From assembly GCA_025449115.1 (NCBI GenBank), contig JAHLKC010000092.1, forward strand, positions 1 to 64,000: 64,000 nt of DNA, in the 5' to 3' direction. This stretch comes from Chytridium lagenaria (lineage: Eukaryota; Chytridiomycota; Chytridiomycetes; Chytridiales; Chytridiaceae). A model generated the notes under the pieces. The model searched no databases. It was not told where the DNA came from and saw nothing but the letters and a program-made list of their open reading frames with translations. Shown in pieces: positions 1-11,119 of the stretch; within the stretch, counting starts at the first letter, position 1, and each line of letters begins with the position of its first letter. A program made the translations under genes and the position numbers.

Positions 1-266
1 AAATATTCTTTTTCGATTTGTTCCGCTGGGTCCAACCCAGAAGAAAAATTAATAATTAAATAATAAATAATAAATCCTTTTTAGTCCTCCTTTTTTTCCG
101 CGATACATATATATTTTATTTATTTTGTTTTATGTCATGATAATAATTACCCACACTTAATTTTCGTGTTCATGGGGTTTTCTTTTCTTATACACCCTTC
201 TCCCATGCAAAGCACCTCTCCCGTGCCGTGCCGCCTTTACCCACGCCTCATCACCGATACCCCTCA

Positions 267-1945
267 TCACTCCTCTTCCCCTCGCACAACCCTGGCAAGT
301 CTCCCAAGCGCAACATCGAACTCCTGTGCAGTAGCCGTCGAGAAAGACGCCCTCACATACGCCGTCTTCCTTGGGTTTGGGTGAAACTCCTGCGAAAAAG
401 TAAATCATTAAAATCCCACGTTCATCGGAAAACATATTTTAACAAAAAGGCGGGAGGCAAATAAAAAGCAGGTAATCCTGAACTCAGGGATTAGTATGAG
501 TGGTCGGAAAATGGATTTGGAAACTAACGAAGCCCGGAACCATCAAGACTTTATGGTCGGCGGCCTTGACGATCGAGACCGAGGAATCATCAACGCCTAA
601 TAACTTGATCCAGACAAACATTCCTGATTTCGTTAAAAAACATGTTGACGTGGGACCCCCATGATTATCGTACCTGCTGTCGGTTCGGTTCCGTCCATTC
701 CGCTAAACCATTTAAGTACTTGTTGGCCGCCTTCAGAAAGACTTTTTCTCGTAGAATGTGGCCACAGTATCAGTGTGTGCGAGGAAACCTTCGATCCCCC
801 ATTTCTTTAAAACATGGTAGACAATCATCTGGCTCATGCCCGATGTGTGCAGCAAGGTGGACTAATTTATCGATAAGAATGGACTCCGAGTCGTTTTAAT
901 ATTACCTGCGCGTGGAGAACAATTCTTTCAACATTAGGAGGACCCGTTACCCATCCTCTACACCAAAAAGTAAACAATTAGTCTTCATCACCTTCACGAA
1001 TTGCACACTTACAGCCTCACACCCGCCGACAAGATTTTGGAGAACGAATCAAACCTCAAAACCCTCCCATCCACGTCCATCAAATAATAGCTTGGTGCCC
1101 ACCCCCATATTGCAGATAGTATACGGATCAATAACAAGCTAAAAATGTCAATCTGCAGTAGGAAAATCGCCAGTCTCACAAAATCATGCTTCTGCGCAAG
1201 TTACACCTATTTCTTCCTTTCATACGTTGTACTCGCGCCAGCAGGGTTCCTACGGCCACCTGTCGGAACTCTGCGACCAGTATCAATAAAAAAAACATCG
1301 GTGGAACTTACGTGTAAAGCACCTTTGGCTTTATCGATGCATCCTCCCACTCGCTTAAAATCCGATCAAGACTTTCCGGTACAAGTCCTCCCCATCCACG
1401 TCCACTTCTGCAAATTTACACCCAAGAGGCCCTAAATACGCCAACGAGCCCACATAAGCAGGCGCTTCAATAAGCAACGTCGACTCTTCTGTCAACAACA
1501 TATCAAACGTCTGCAAAAAATGACGTCAACCCAAATTACAACCTCCCTTTTTACCTTCATCAACAAATCCTTCCTCCCATTTCCTACACAATATCCAACC
1601 CTCCATTCGGCGGTTTATGTTCAAGCGTTTGGAGAGGTTCTTATGCCGTGCGACGAGTCTGGTATACCGTTCTATGTTGGTTTAAAAAAGAAATCAAAAA
1701 AGAAAAACAAAAAGTGATGCGGCACTTACTGTTTGCAGAGTATTAAATTGAGACGTCGGTTTCGACGATTTCTACATTGTCGCCGTCGCGCATCTTAAAG
1801 GTGAGGACGGTGATAGGGAAGGTAGATGGGTGGGGGTTTCCACCGCCCAAACTGATCATACCGGGGATGGTGAGGTACTGTGTTGGTAGGTTAGGGGCCT
1901 CGAACTCGTCGGCGTAAAGCACCCACTATAATCCTCATTCGGCAT
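267..1945 (-). CDS. Aromatic/2-aminoadipate aminotransferase (ARO8/AADAT-like), interrupted
   Basis: A fold-type I PLP aminotransferase that would move the amino group between aromatic amino acids, kynurenine or 2-aminoadipate and a 2-oxo acid. Reading the minus strand from about 1945, I see the family's N-terminal motif PGMISLGGGNPHPSTFP, then LLIEAPAYVGSLAYLGPLG, then KPKVLYT followed by a proline-glycine stretch ending NPAG, then RFDSFSKILSAGVRLGWVTGPP near 1055-960. The lysine of SFSK is the expected PLP Schiff-base residue. The C-terminus reads RKTAYVRASFSTATAQEFDVA-type sequence and stops at 267-269. The order of motifs fits the whole family length. The reading frame changes many times. 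Some changes fit short introns (for example GTAAGT after KPKVLYT); others need single-base shifts. The start at 1945 (MPNEDY) is a guess. The substrate cannot be settled from sequence. Confidence 0.72.
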
Positions 1946-2167
1946 CGTTGGTGTCGTCGTAACAGAATGTTGGCCCTTCTTGTTCCAAAGCCGACAATTT
2001 GTTGTAAAGGTGAACAACTAATAAAAAGTCTAAACCCTGGATCTGATGATTCTGATCTTTGCGATAATTTCTGAAAGCGATATAATTTTAAAAAAAACCT
2101 CGTTTGCTATGTTCGCGTTATAGGCGCTCTTAATACTAATTTATTTACACGTTACAGATGTTTTGTT

Positions 2168-4012
2168 TTAATCGGAAGGTAAGAACTTGTACGGGTTCAT
2201 GATGCCATTTGGGATCCCACAACTTTTTCAAATCCTTCATCATCGCAATCGCGTCCTTGCTCTTCGAATACCCGACGTAAGGCGCCTAAAAGAAATACGC
2301 CATCAACATGTTGTTTTTTTCTTTAAAAGGCTACGCAAAAAAAAAGGGGGGGCTCGATACCTTCATCACTCCCAATCCATGCTCTGCCGAAATACTTCCA
2401 CGTCGTTTCTCCACCCACTCATACACAAACGGCTCCCCGCCTTCACAACCTCCTCATCCCACTTGGTCCCCGTCACATTCAAATGCAGATTCCCATCTCC
2501 CATATGTCCAAACCCAACTGCCTTCCCATACCGCTCATCAAGTCCAAGATCTTTAAAGCGTTTCCGCAAATCGTACACAACATCATAAAGTTGCGTCACA
2601 GGGACACTCAAATCATACTTTAAATTCCCACCCCCCGCATCCTTCCCACAGGCTTCCCCAATACTCTCACGGAACCTCCACATGGCGCTTTTCTGGGCAA
2701 CAGCATCCGCGAGTGTCCCCTCATCCACAATGCCATCTCCCATCACTTTATCCAAGAATCCCATGAGCTTCTCGGAATCGTGGGTTTCGTTGGATCCTGA
2801 CGTTTCAATTAGAACGTAGAAAGAGTCGGGGGAGGTCGGGAGGAGGGGTCGAGTGCCCTCCATGTGAGATAAGACGAGATCGGAACATTCGGAATCCCAG
2901 AATTCGTAGGCGGAGAGGATTTCAGTGAGATCGGCTTTGGCGTGGGCAAAGGCTTTTTGGACGTGGGTGTAGCTGGGGAGACGGAGGACGGCTGTGTGTA
3001 GAAATGGTTTAAGGTTAGTTAGAGTATAAATATTTTGATTTGAAGTTTAACATACCAGCGTTGATAGAGCTTGACCTGCGGGGGTGAGGATGGAGACTTT
3101 GGTGATGATACCGAGTGTGCCTTCGCTTCCAATAAACAATTGCTTGAGGTCGAATCCCGTGTTGTCTTTACGCAAGGGTTGTCCGAGGTTCACGATCTTA
3201 CCATCAGGTGTCACGACTTCTAGAGACAGCACAGTCCCATGAAGCGACCCATACGAAGCAATCGTAAACCTCCAGCATTTGTCGCCACGTTTCCTCCAAT
3301 CTGACAGGTCCCTTTGGCGCCGAGATCTAAGTACAAAAGCGTTAAACCACAAGCTCGGCAAACCGTATAGGAAACTAGCACTTACCTAATGGCATCATAA
3401 ACCCTTTCTCAGCTAACCAATTATCCAACACTTCCAACACACACCCAGCCTGACACGTCAAAATTCCACTCACTTCATCAAACTCCTCAATCTGCGTCAT
3501 ATTCACTGTCGACACCACAACCTCATCAAAGACGGCAACACTCCCACCAACAAGTCCCGTATTCCCACCTTGCGGCACAACAGCAAGTCGACGCGCATTA
3601 CAGTAGGCGAGGATTTCTGAAACTTCTTGAGATGTCTTTGGACGAAGAACGAGGGTGGATTGACCACGGTATTTACGCATCCAGTCCTTAATGAGGGGGT
3701 TAGATTGGTGGAAGGACGAGGCACCTCATTGTAGGAAAGGACTTCGTCGGGGTTTGTGAGGACGGCGGTAGGGCCTGCGTTGGAGAGGATGGAGCGGAAT
3801 GTGGAAATGTCGGTGTCGGTGAGCTTGGAGTAGGGACCGCGGTGGATGTTTGGATGACGGAGCGAGGTTAGAGGAATGATGGAGTTGCATCGGACTTGGG
3901 GAGGAGGTGGGAGGGAGATAGTCCAAGTTTAATGGCATGCTTAATGAGCATAGGACTGGATGAGGGAGTGAGGGTTCGTAGAAAGGATGGGGTTGTTCTC
4001 GAAACGACGCAT
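2168..4012 (-). CDS. D-2-hydroxyglutarate dehydrogenase (FAD-linked, D2HGDH/DLD2-like)
   Basis: FAD-dependent oxidoreductase of the D-lactate/D-2-hydroxyglutarate dehydrogenase family, usually mitochondrial, oxidising D-2-hydroxyglutarate to 2-oxoglutarate. Visible in order: [15 protein letters not shown] and [17 protein letters not shown] (N-terminal region, 3900-3740); the FAD-binding core [15 protein letters not shown] near 3575-3535; [18 protein letters not shown] near 3320-3270; [13 protein letters not shown] near 3140-3100; [16 protein letters not shown] near 2500-2460; and the C-terminal SISAEHGLG near 2390. After a short intron comes [13 protein letters not shown] and the end [11 protein letters not shown], stop at 2168-2170. 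The GHxGDGNLH and AEHGLG motifs are diagnostic. I chose ATG 4012 because a mitochondrial-type leader ([10 protein letters not shown]) follows it, but at least two one-base shifts lie between it and the conserved core. The aminotransferase follows on the same strand about 220 bp downstream. Confidence 0.9.
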
Positions 4013-4640
4013 GACGAGCAAGAGGTGTGATAAGAATGAAATCAACGAGATGTGAAAAATTTAAATCAGTTATCAGTCAAACTATTATAAATATTATGTA
4101 GTTACTATTTTTGTTGACAATTTCAAAAAAGGTCTGTTGTTGTCAACTGTTGAAGGACGACGACGACGACGTTGTTGTTGTTGGTGGTGGTCTCATCCAC
4201 GTATCGCTGCTTCATCTTCGCTGACCTCTTCAACATATAAAAGGTGCTGGGCTTTTCGTAGCTTGTTGGTGTTAAATGAAAAAGAGCCTCTTCGTTTAAA
4301 TGAGAGACACGTTGATAGAATAGACAAACAGATTACATCGTTGTTATTCTTTCTTTCTTGGTTCAGTCTTACAGAACTTGACGTTTAGACTTCTCTGACT
4401 CTTTACCAACGCGTTCATTATCACCATATCTTGAGGCTTACAGCGTCAAGTTCCATCGTTTCTGTCCTGTTATTCTCGCTACGTTTCGCTGATCCTTGAC
4501 CTCATATCTGCTCTCTCAAGACCTCATTCTTCTTTGCTCTACAACAAAGGTAAGACAAACCTCTCTTCACTCGATACTGAAGACTCACGCGCCCATCAAG
4601 TTACCTTTCCCATTAATACATATACATACACGCTACCATC
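4013..4640. other. Intergenic region between divergent genes
   Basis: No gene seen. This stretch separates the minus-strand dehydrogenase from the plus-strand Q/P-rich gene, so promoters of both should lie here. A short simple-sequence patch (GAC repeats then GTT repeats) lies around 4155-4190. Confidence 0.45.
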
Positions 4641-6097
4641 ATGCTCTCAGTTCCAGAACACGCCATCCAACAACAGCATCAACAACAACACCAGGGATCC
4701 ATCATATCCTCCCTCACTCTTCCTCCTGTGCCCCTCCACTACATCCCCCACATCAACTTTCACTCCAATCCCTACAAGCGATCCCCACCAACCCCTTCCT
4801 CAACAACTTCCCCCAAAGCCTCCAAGCCTCGCTCCAAGCCCCGTAAACGCGCCGAGCCGCCTTTCCACCCCCTCGCCCCAATAGTCCATCCGTTTGAACT
4901 CCACCTCCCAGCTCCAACCTGCCCGACACACCCGCCCTCAGCCCCCATATCCCAGAAGGCTCCACCCACCACCTCAGTTCCGCAGCAGAAGCCTCCGCCA
5001 TACCTCAACCCCAACAAAAAGTTCATCGCCGTCGTCATAATCCCAGACCGAAAACAGCAGACCCTATCCCGACTTTCACTGTCGAACACAGCCGTCACAG
5101 GATGACGGGACCAATCGAGCGCCAAGAACTCCAGTGACGCTGTGAAATGTCAGACCACCACGTTGGTCATTAAACCGAGAAGGAAAAAGTCGAGAAAGGT
5201 CGGAACGATTGCGCCAAATATGATGCCAGTTGTGGAAACGCTGGATGGGGAATCGCAACAGACGCAGCAGCCACATACTCAACCGCCGCAACAACAGCAT
5301 ACGTGGTTGTTTTTTGATGATAGTTTTAAGGGACCGTTGAAGCCTGGGTCTGGATATAGTGTGTGGAATGCGGCGGTTGATAAGGTGGGGAGGGTGTGCC
5401 GAGTTTTGGAAGTGAGTCTGTGGATGAGGCGTCGTCAGAGGAGGAAGGTTGTGATTTGTTTAAGTTATTGAGTAGTAATGAATTTGAGAGAGTAAAGGTA
5501 TGGCCACCTCACTTTCATTGTAGTTGACATACTTATAGCCGCACTTGGGTCAAACAAAACGTGACATTTTTTACGACATATTCAACGTGGATATCATGGA
5601 AGCCCTAGGAACGGAGCTTGAGCCCCATTTGCGACCTGTTCACGCACCTTCTAGAGAGAGGCGAATACGTTTAGCCACGGCCAACCAAAAGGCCATGGAA
5701 TCTGCGATGATGTCGGAAGATTTTAGACGAGAGGAATACTACCCGATGCCATCCCATCAAACGCACAAGGCTTGAAACGATACCCATCAACAGTTCCAAT
5801 CCATATTGATTCCAACACCTTCTATCACGGTTACAGTGCTCTACAACCCGTCGTCAATACCCCCAGCATCATCAGAATCACCCACACATGCAACGCAACA
5901 CATGCATGCAAAGTATACTCAGCACCCGCATCAGATGAGTTTTCAAACAGGCATCCCACTATCAACCCCAATATCCGCTCCCCAATATGCCCCAAGAGCC
6001 TATGCAGAGAATGATGCTTCCTCACTCAAACTCAAACGGGTTCATGGGTCACAACAACCGGCTACGTTCAGAACTCTATGACGGATGGCACGCATGA
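4641..6097 (+). CDS. Unrecognised Pro/Gln-rich, probably disordered protein
   Basis: I do not recognise this gene. Starting at ATG 4641 the product has a Q/H-rich stretch (IQQQHQQQHQG) and a long Pro/Ser/Thr-rich region with basic clusters (KPRSKPRKR near 4830-4855 and KPRRKKSRK near 5170-5200), then a second Q/H patch (QQTQQPHTQPPQQQHTW), an acidic patch (EASSEEEGCDLF), and a more ordered segment with DIFYDIFNVDIMEALGTELEPHL near 5555-5635. The best end is ELYDGWHA with stop at 6095-6097, just before an AATAAA-like signal at about 6123. An intron with GTATGG...TTATAG fits about 5498-5540. At least two frame changes are needed. Composition suits a nuclear regulator, but that is only inference. 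Confidence 0.4.
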
Positions 6098-6179
6098 GCA
6101 AAGGCCTCCCTTCTATTGATCAAAATAAAATAATAAACAAGGCAATTTTCATCCATGACGTTTGACCAGACTGAGTATT

Positions 6180-7413
6180 GTTTCCTTATTATGGCTCCGT
6201 GAAAGTCGAAAGCAAAGTCGAGTGAGTTTTCATACATTCCGCCCTCCAAATGCATTTGGATATTCGGAAATGGTTGTCGTCTTCTTCGAAGCGGGTATTT
6301 ATTGCAGCAGGTGCTACCAAAGGTGGATGCATGCCTGAAGGATTATTGTGATCAGCTAAACTATGTTTTAGTAAAGGTGGTGAATCCGGAACAATTGATG
6401 ACGGCAGCGGTGACATTAAGTCAAATTCCGCCAAGGATTTGAAGGGCATATTTAAGTGGTGATTACTTCCGAAATCGCCAGGATCGCTACTTCGTGTTCA
6501 GAGATGCGCCGCCTGGCCTTTCTTTCGTTTTATACGCCTCAAATCTTCTTTCGCACATCACATCGACGCGACGGCTGCAGATAAAATGAATGACCTTGAG
6601 TATGTCGTCCATCGCTCAAATAGGCCATCATGGTAAACGAGTTCATATCGGAGTCACGAAACTATTCGGAAAAAAGCCATGATTCGTTAAGCGATATATA
6701 CGTTATGCCCTATTTTCAAATGCGGCGGCTAGGAGTTTCGCAGAAGGAGGTGTCTTAAAGAACCTTTTCGCTTATATGGACTTTGTCCGTCTACTCGGGC
6801 CTACGGCGCTTACAGTGTGCTCGCCGTATTTCAACCTGGAAAAGGAATATGAATCCGGCCTGACCTTGGCCAAATTTCCATTGACTTTAATGGCTGCCTT
6901 TACAGAAGTAAGTTTTCTTTGCATTATACAATATCTTATTTGACTTTGTAAAGGCGAATAGGTTTTTTAATGCTTAAGATGTTGCGCGGAATATATAGTT
7001 CCAGAGCGCTACGACTTTTGAAATTTATGGAAAGAGCTAAACGGAAAGATTTTGCGTATAAGGAATAAGTCGCTAAGGATGGACATTTCAAGCTAAAGGT
7101 TTGTAACTCGTCAATTACATTACTTCGTGCACCTAAATCTGAACGGTTCTATAAATATAGGCATATGGCTGCCAGTTGGTGAAAAATGTGGATTGACAGC
7201 ACTTGGATCATCTAACTATAGCCTTCGATCCTCCCGTCGAGACAATATGGAGCCAGCAACAAGAGCTTGCAGTAAGCTTTGTTTAAAGTAAGGCGCAACA
7301 CATGGGTTTAGGCTGAATTTTTCGAACAGGAGAAGCTGATGCTAGAGAGATTCACGAAAAACCCACCATTAAACATTGAATGGCGCCTTCGAGAAGACCA
7401 TCTCACTTTATGA
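6180..7413 (+). CDS. Phosphatidylglycerophosphate synthase (PGS1-like), degenerate
   Basis: PGS1 makes phosphatidylglycerophosphate from CDP-diacylglycerol in mitochondria, the first step to cardiolipin, and belongs to the phospholipase D (HKD) superfamily. Seen here: DYFRNRQDRYFVF near 6460-6500, which matches the conserved NRQDRY segment after the first HKD motif; LTVCSPYFNLEKEYESGL near 6810-6865; an ANRFFNA segment near 6955; then WTFQAKG, a short intron, and IWLPVGEKCGLTALGSSNYSLRSSRRD near 7080-7240, the second HKD region. After another intron comes EFFEQEKLMLERF and a stop at 7411-7413. The usual His of the second HKD motif reads as Gln (TFQAKG instead of TFHAKG). The first HKD motif itself could not be found, so the start at 6180 is arbitrary. 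Several frame changes are present; it may be a pseudogene. Confidence 0.6.
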
Positions 7414-7473
7414 GTTTTGGCAATATCAGCGTTTTTGTAAATTCGTATCATCAAATAAAAAGCCCCACGAAAA

Positions 7474-8357
7474 ATGTCTATTTTCAAGTGAGTGGAGAAG
7501 GCTTTCAGGCATCCACAAAGCTAACCATCGCACAGTCAGATCACATTCTTCGTATTGATTTCGGAGATAGCTATCTTCCTACTGTCCCTTGTCCGCTGAC
7601 TTCATCCCGGTGCGCACCCGCAAGGCATGTATGCATTGGGCTGGAAAGGTCATGGCGAATGACACTGTAGTTGGATAGCTCGCATCATCCTTCTACTGGT
7701 TGGCGGCGTGTTCGTTGACACCGTCATTAGACTTCAAAAGTTAGACTCCGCTTTGCATGACCGTCATGACCACGGCCATACCAACATTGAATCCACCATC
7801 GGTATGTGGATGCTGTTTGTCTCCATGCTAACACTTTTCAAGAGGACCTGCAATACAAAACCAAGCTCTTCTATTCACAGCGGAACATGTATCTTTCGTT
7901 GACATCCTTTTCTTGGTTATGTAGGATGATTCATATTACGAGCAACATTAACAGCTACCATAGTGTTATCTACCGTCGCATGAAGGATATCTACGTTATT
8001 CTCCAACTTCAGGAAGAGGCTGATAGTCGGAACGTCACCCTGAAGGCACTTAAAGCCCAAGTTGAAACTATGGTTCTAGGGTCGTCCAAGGAAACAGGAA
8101 CCACGGAAATTAAATCTAGCGCTACAGTCTTGAAGGAAGAAGCCACGGCCGATGTGCCGAAAGCATCAGATGCTTCGGAGAAAGCTGGCCTTCGCAAGAG
8201 AAATGAGAGTAAAAAGATTCATGTGCGGTTTAGGATTGGATATCTATTGCTTTATTATTACTCGTCTTCCCCATACACTATCTTTGGCTTTTTGAGGCTT
8301 CGCTCCCTTTTTCTCATCCCAGCTTTAAACGAAGTTAGTGTAAATAAAGTTCATTGA
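7474..8357 (+). CDS. BAP31/YET-family ER membrane protein
   Basis: B-cell-receptor-associated protein 31 family: ER proteins with N-terminal membrane spans and a cytosolic helical tail, acting in export and quality control of membrane proteins. ATG 7474 gives MSIF, then a donor GTGAGT and acceptor CGCACAG; the next exon reads QITFFVLISEIAIFLLSLV, the first membrane segment. Next come a basic KVMAN segment, IARIILLLVGGVFVDTVIRL (membrane segment, about 7685-7740), and LQYKTKLFYSQRNMYLSLTSF near 7850-7900, which is the family signature. The tail IYVILQLQEEADSRNVTLKALKAQVETM is helical and coiled-coil-like. The expected C-terminus is probably near the RKRNESKK at 8200; sequence after it looks intronic or untranslated. 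One or two frame changes occur near 7590 and 7670. Its 3' end meets SEC62 tail to tail. Confidence 0.68.
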
Positions 8358-9064
8358 CTATACCTCCAAGTTGGTATGAAGCTTTCAACAATGCCGACAT
8401 CTGCAAACAAATTCGGGAAGAGCCAACCTCCACGACCCGTATTGCAACTAAAACCACCCAAATAATCAACCTGACCACAGCCAGACCCATAAACAACCCA
8501 TGAGACCAAGAACCGCAAGTGAAAGATAATAAACACCAAACGCATGGAGGCGGGCCAAAGCGGGGAACATGACACCAGCCAACGTCAACATCAGAACACC
8601 GAGTCCAATTAAAGTTCCTCGCCATTGAGATCCTTCATAGACCCAAACGTAAAATGCTTCAGGTCCAAACACCTAGTTCTTCTTTAAAAATCGATCGCAA
8701 CTTCTAACCTACCTGAAGCTGTTGCAACGACAGCACCTTCGACTTTGACTCCTTTTCCACACGAACGAAGAAGCCTAAAGTCAACAGTTCCGAGAGAAGC
8801 TTCTCTGCAGCTTCACGGTCCGGAATGGCTGGTCTCATGGGTGATTTCTTGTAAGGATCCCGAAGAAGAGCATTTGCAGCATGTTTTCCTTCCAAAGTTT
8901 ACTTCATGATCATGTTGAGATGCAACACCTTTAAAGAAATCCACTCGGCGACCGTTTAAGATTCCTTGCCGTATCTTAAGCTTTGATTCGGCACTTCTCA
9001 TGTACGAAGCGACTTCCTGCAGATCTTTCGGCGCTTTCGTCAATGGGGCATGCTTTTCAACCAT
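8351..9064 (-). CDS. SEC62: SEC62 protein translocation subunit
   Basis: SEC62 is a two-span ER membrane protein of the post-translational Sec61 translocon. ATG 9062-9064 begins MVEKHAPLTKAPKDLQEVA; the cytosolic part includes MRSAESKLKIRQGILNGRRV and DREAAEKLLSELLTLGFFVR. After a short intron (about 8673-8712) comes EAFYVWVYEGSQWRGTL, a hallmark of the family, then the first membrane span (GLGVLMLTLAGVMFPLWP), YYLSLAVLGLMG and the second span (VVRLIIWVVLVA), and WLFPNLFADVGIVESFIPTW near the stop at 8351-8353. Conservation is strong along the entire length. The C-terminal half needs three frame changes between about 8590 and 8430. The tail of BAP31 converges on it. Confidence 0.85.
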
Positions 9065-9085
9065 TTTTGAAAAAAGATTTAGTAT

Positions 9086-11074
9086 TTACTCAGAGTATTT
9101 ATTAGTATGGTGTACTTTTTTCTTTTTAGTAGCGCTTGAAGAAAACTTTGTCTGTTCCCTCTCCTTGCAACTATCCAAGCGTTCACGTTCCTCGTAATTT
9201 AAAACTAGTCTTTTCAAGTGTTGCTTTTCTTCCAGTTCAGCCTCCTTGGTGATGGGGGTATTTTGAGCAAAAGAAGTTGTGCTCGGAAGCGTGAATTGGT
9301 TTGACCTTGAAACTAGTTAAAACAGCATTACGGTCATATCTGTTGCTTGTTTCCCCGCTATGTTAGCAGGTGAACGTAACCTCCCCATTCGCGCTCTCGG
9401 TATTTCAGTTCGCACACGGCCGGGAATCGTCACATCGAAGGTAGTAGTTTTCCTGTTGTTCTTTCTTCGCTGGAGCACTACCTCGTCGAATCCTTTTTCA
9501 AAATTCGTCCACAACATCAGCGGTCTTCTCCTTTGATAATAGCATAACTCTACATGAAGAGCAACGAGAGCATATATAAGATCTTTTCATGCCGTCTTCG
9601 AGTTTAAGAAAGCCAAACTTTACAGCAACTTCGTCTATAGCCGTGCGATTATGCGTTGACAGTAACTTCGCGAGACTGCTTCTGCACGGCTTGGCAACAT
9701 TCTCTGTCGATTCATTTTCAGTAAGGTCTGGCGTATCCAGCTCTTCCGGCTTATCCTTAAAAATTACTGTTTCCTGGGGTGTACTGTCCATAGGTTCATC
9801 AATTTTGCAAGAACTGCTGCCTTCAATTATTTAGTGCTTCTCTCCAAGCAATACACTTGGCACGAAGTCCTTTAAATCTACCAGCTACTCGTAAAAAAAG
9901 ACGATTTTCTTCATCTTCCCACAAGTAGTTCTCAGCCGATCCCTGGACCGTTTAAAATAAATTAAAAAAAGATAATTACTCTGTCGTTTGAATGGGCTGC
10001 TCCGTAGTTAATATTCACGCTATTTTTATCCCCGGCGTCTTCTATAGGCAACTCCGGAATTTCCATAGACATTCCCTTAGATATAACTTTGGCTTGTAAA
10101 TACTTGAAACTTTTTCAAAAATCTTCAGGACTTTTTGGTATTTTCCTTGACCCTCCTCTGAGATATCCCCTTTTGAAAACAAATATTCGCTGTTGGTTTG
10201 CTGATTTTCTTGATTTGCTTCCTCAAATTAGACAACCACGACGTATCTTTCCAACCTTATGCATGCGAAAGAAGGTGTTCGATTAATATTCGACAACTAC
10301 ATCATGAACAAATTTAACTATAGTTAAAGCAATATAGGACTGATGGCTATTTTCGGAAAGCTTCATTTCCATGTTAGCAAAAAAAGTTGTAATATTGAGT
10401 ATAACAAATAAACGCACATCTGGGAATGCTGCTGTTTCAGTATCTATCTGAAAGCCTTTGCAAATGCTGCAGTAACCGATAAGTTTTGAAACTCTTTGTC
10501 TAATATAAACTGCATAACAAGTTTTTACCAAATTTTTTACCGTGTCATTAACATATGCTTTCGTAAACGGTATAACGCCGACAATTTGTTGGTCCATAAG
10601 TAGCCTCAATATCTTTGACGTACGACATTGATTCTCTCGTTCTCGCAATTCCGCGGGTATAGGAGATAATACGGGGGGGCATATAAGACTTCAGTAAACT
10701 TGATACGATCACTTCAGGGAAATCTTGGATGTAGCAAGGAGCATATTTCAAGGGTGGCCTACAGGTAGCGAATTTAGGTCCGCAATAAGAACAACAATCT
10801 CCGATAAATACTTTTCGAGCTTTTATCCCATAGCCTCTTTCTTAAGGGTTGCTACGTTTTCAAAGGTGAGAGAAACCTGGAGTTTTCTGATAAATGCAGT
10901 TTTATTCTTTATCAAATCATCAAGGCCTTTCTCGCTGCCAGCAACTTCATTTATTAGACAAACAGATTAAAAAAACCTCTTACCGTTTGTTGCCGATGAT
11001 ATGTTTCTGCTCCAAGCTCAAGCTTTTTGCTGAGCGTAGTGATGGTATGCGTTGCATCCTAAATCGTTTTCCAT
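9086..11074 (-). CDS. UPF2/NMD2-like nonsense-mediated decay factor, internally shortened
   Basis: UPF2 bridges UPF1 and UPF3 in nonsense-mediated mRNA decay and normally carries three MIF4G domains and a C-terminal UPF1-binding region. Visible pieces in order: DDLIKNKTAFIRKL (10930-10880) and EKYLSEIVVLIADL (first MIF4G); APCYIQDFPEVIVSSLLKS near 10745-10690; RTSKILRLLMDQQIVGVIPF and NLVKT near 10630-10520; LWEDEENRLF near 9925, the conserved linker; STHNRTAIDEVAVKFGFLKL near 9660-9600, the start of the second MIF4G domain; then directly the C-terminal elements DEFEKGFDEVVLQRR, TFDVTIP and LEEKQHLKRLVLNYEERERL (about 9225-9160), stop 9086-9088. Most of MIF4G-2 and all of MIF4G-3, several hundred residues, are absent. 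Frame changes are frequent. The start is uncertain; NDUFA9 begins divergently only about 46 bp away. Confidence 0.6.
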
Positions 11075-11119
11075 CTCAATTGTGTGACGGCAATTGTCTC
11101 CGTCCTTTTTCTCTTGAAG

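Noticed and set aside
4753..5125. Long minus-strand frames opposite the Q/P-rich gene
   Set aside because: Their Gly/Trp/Arg-rich sequences are what the reverse of a Pro-rich coding strand gives; no family signal.
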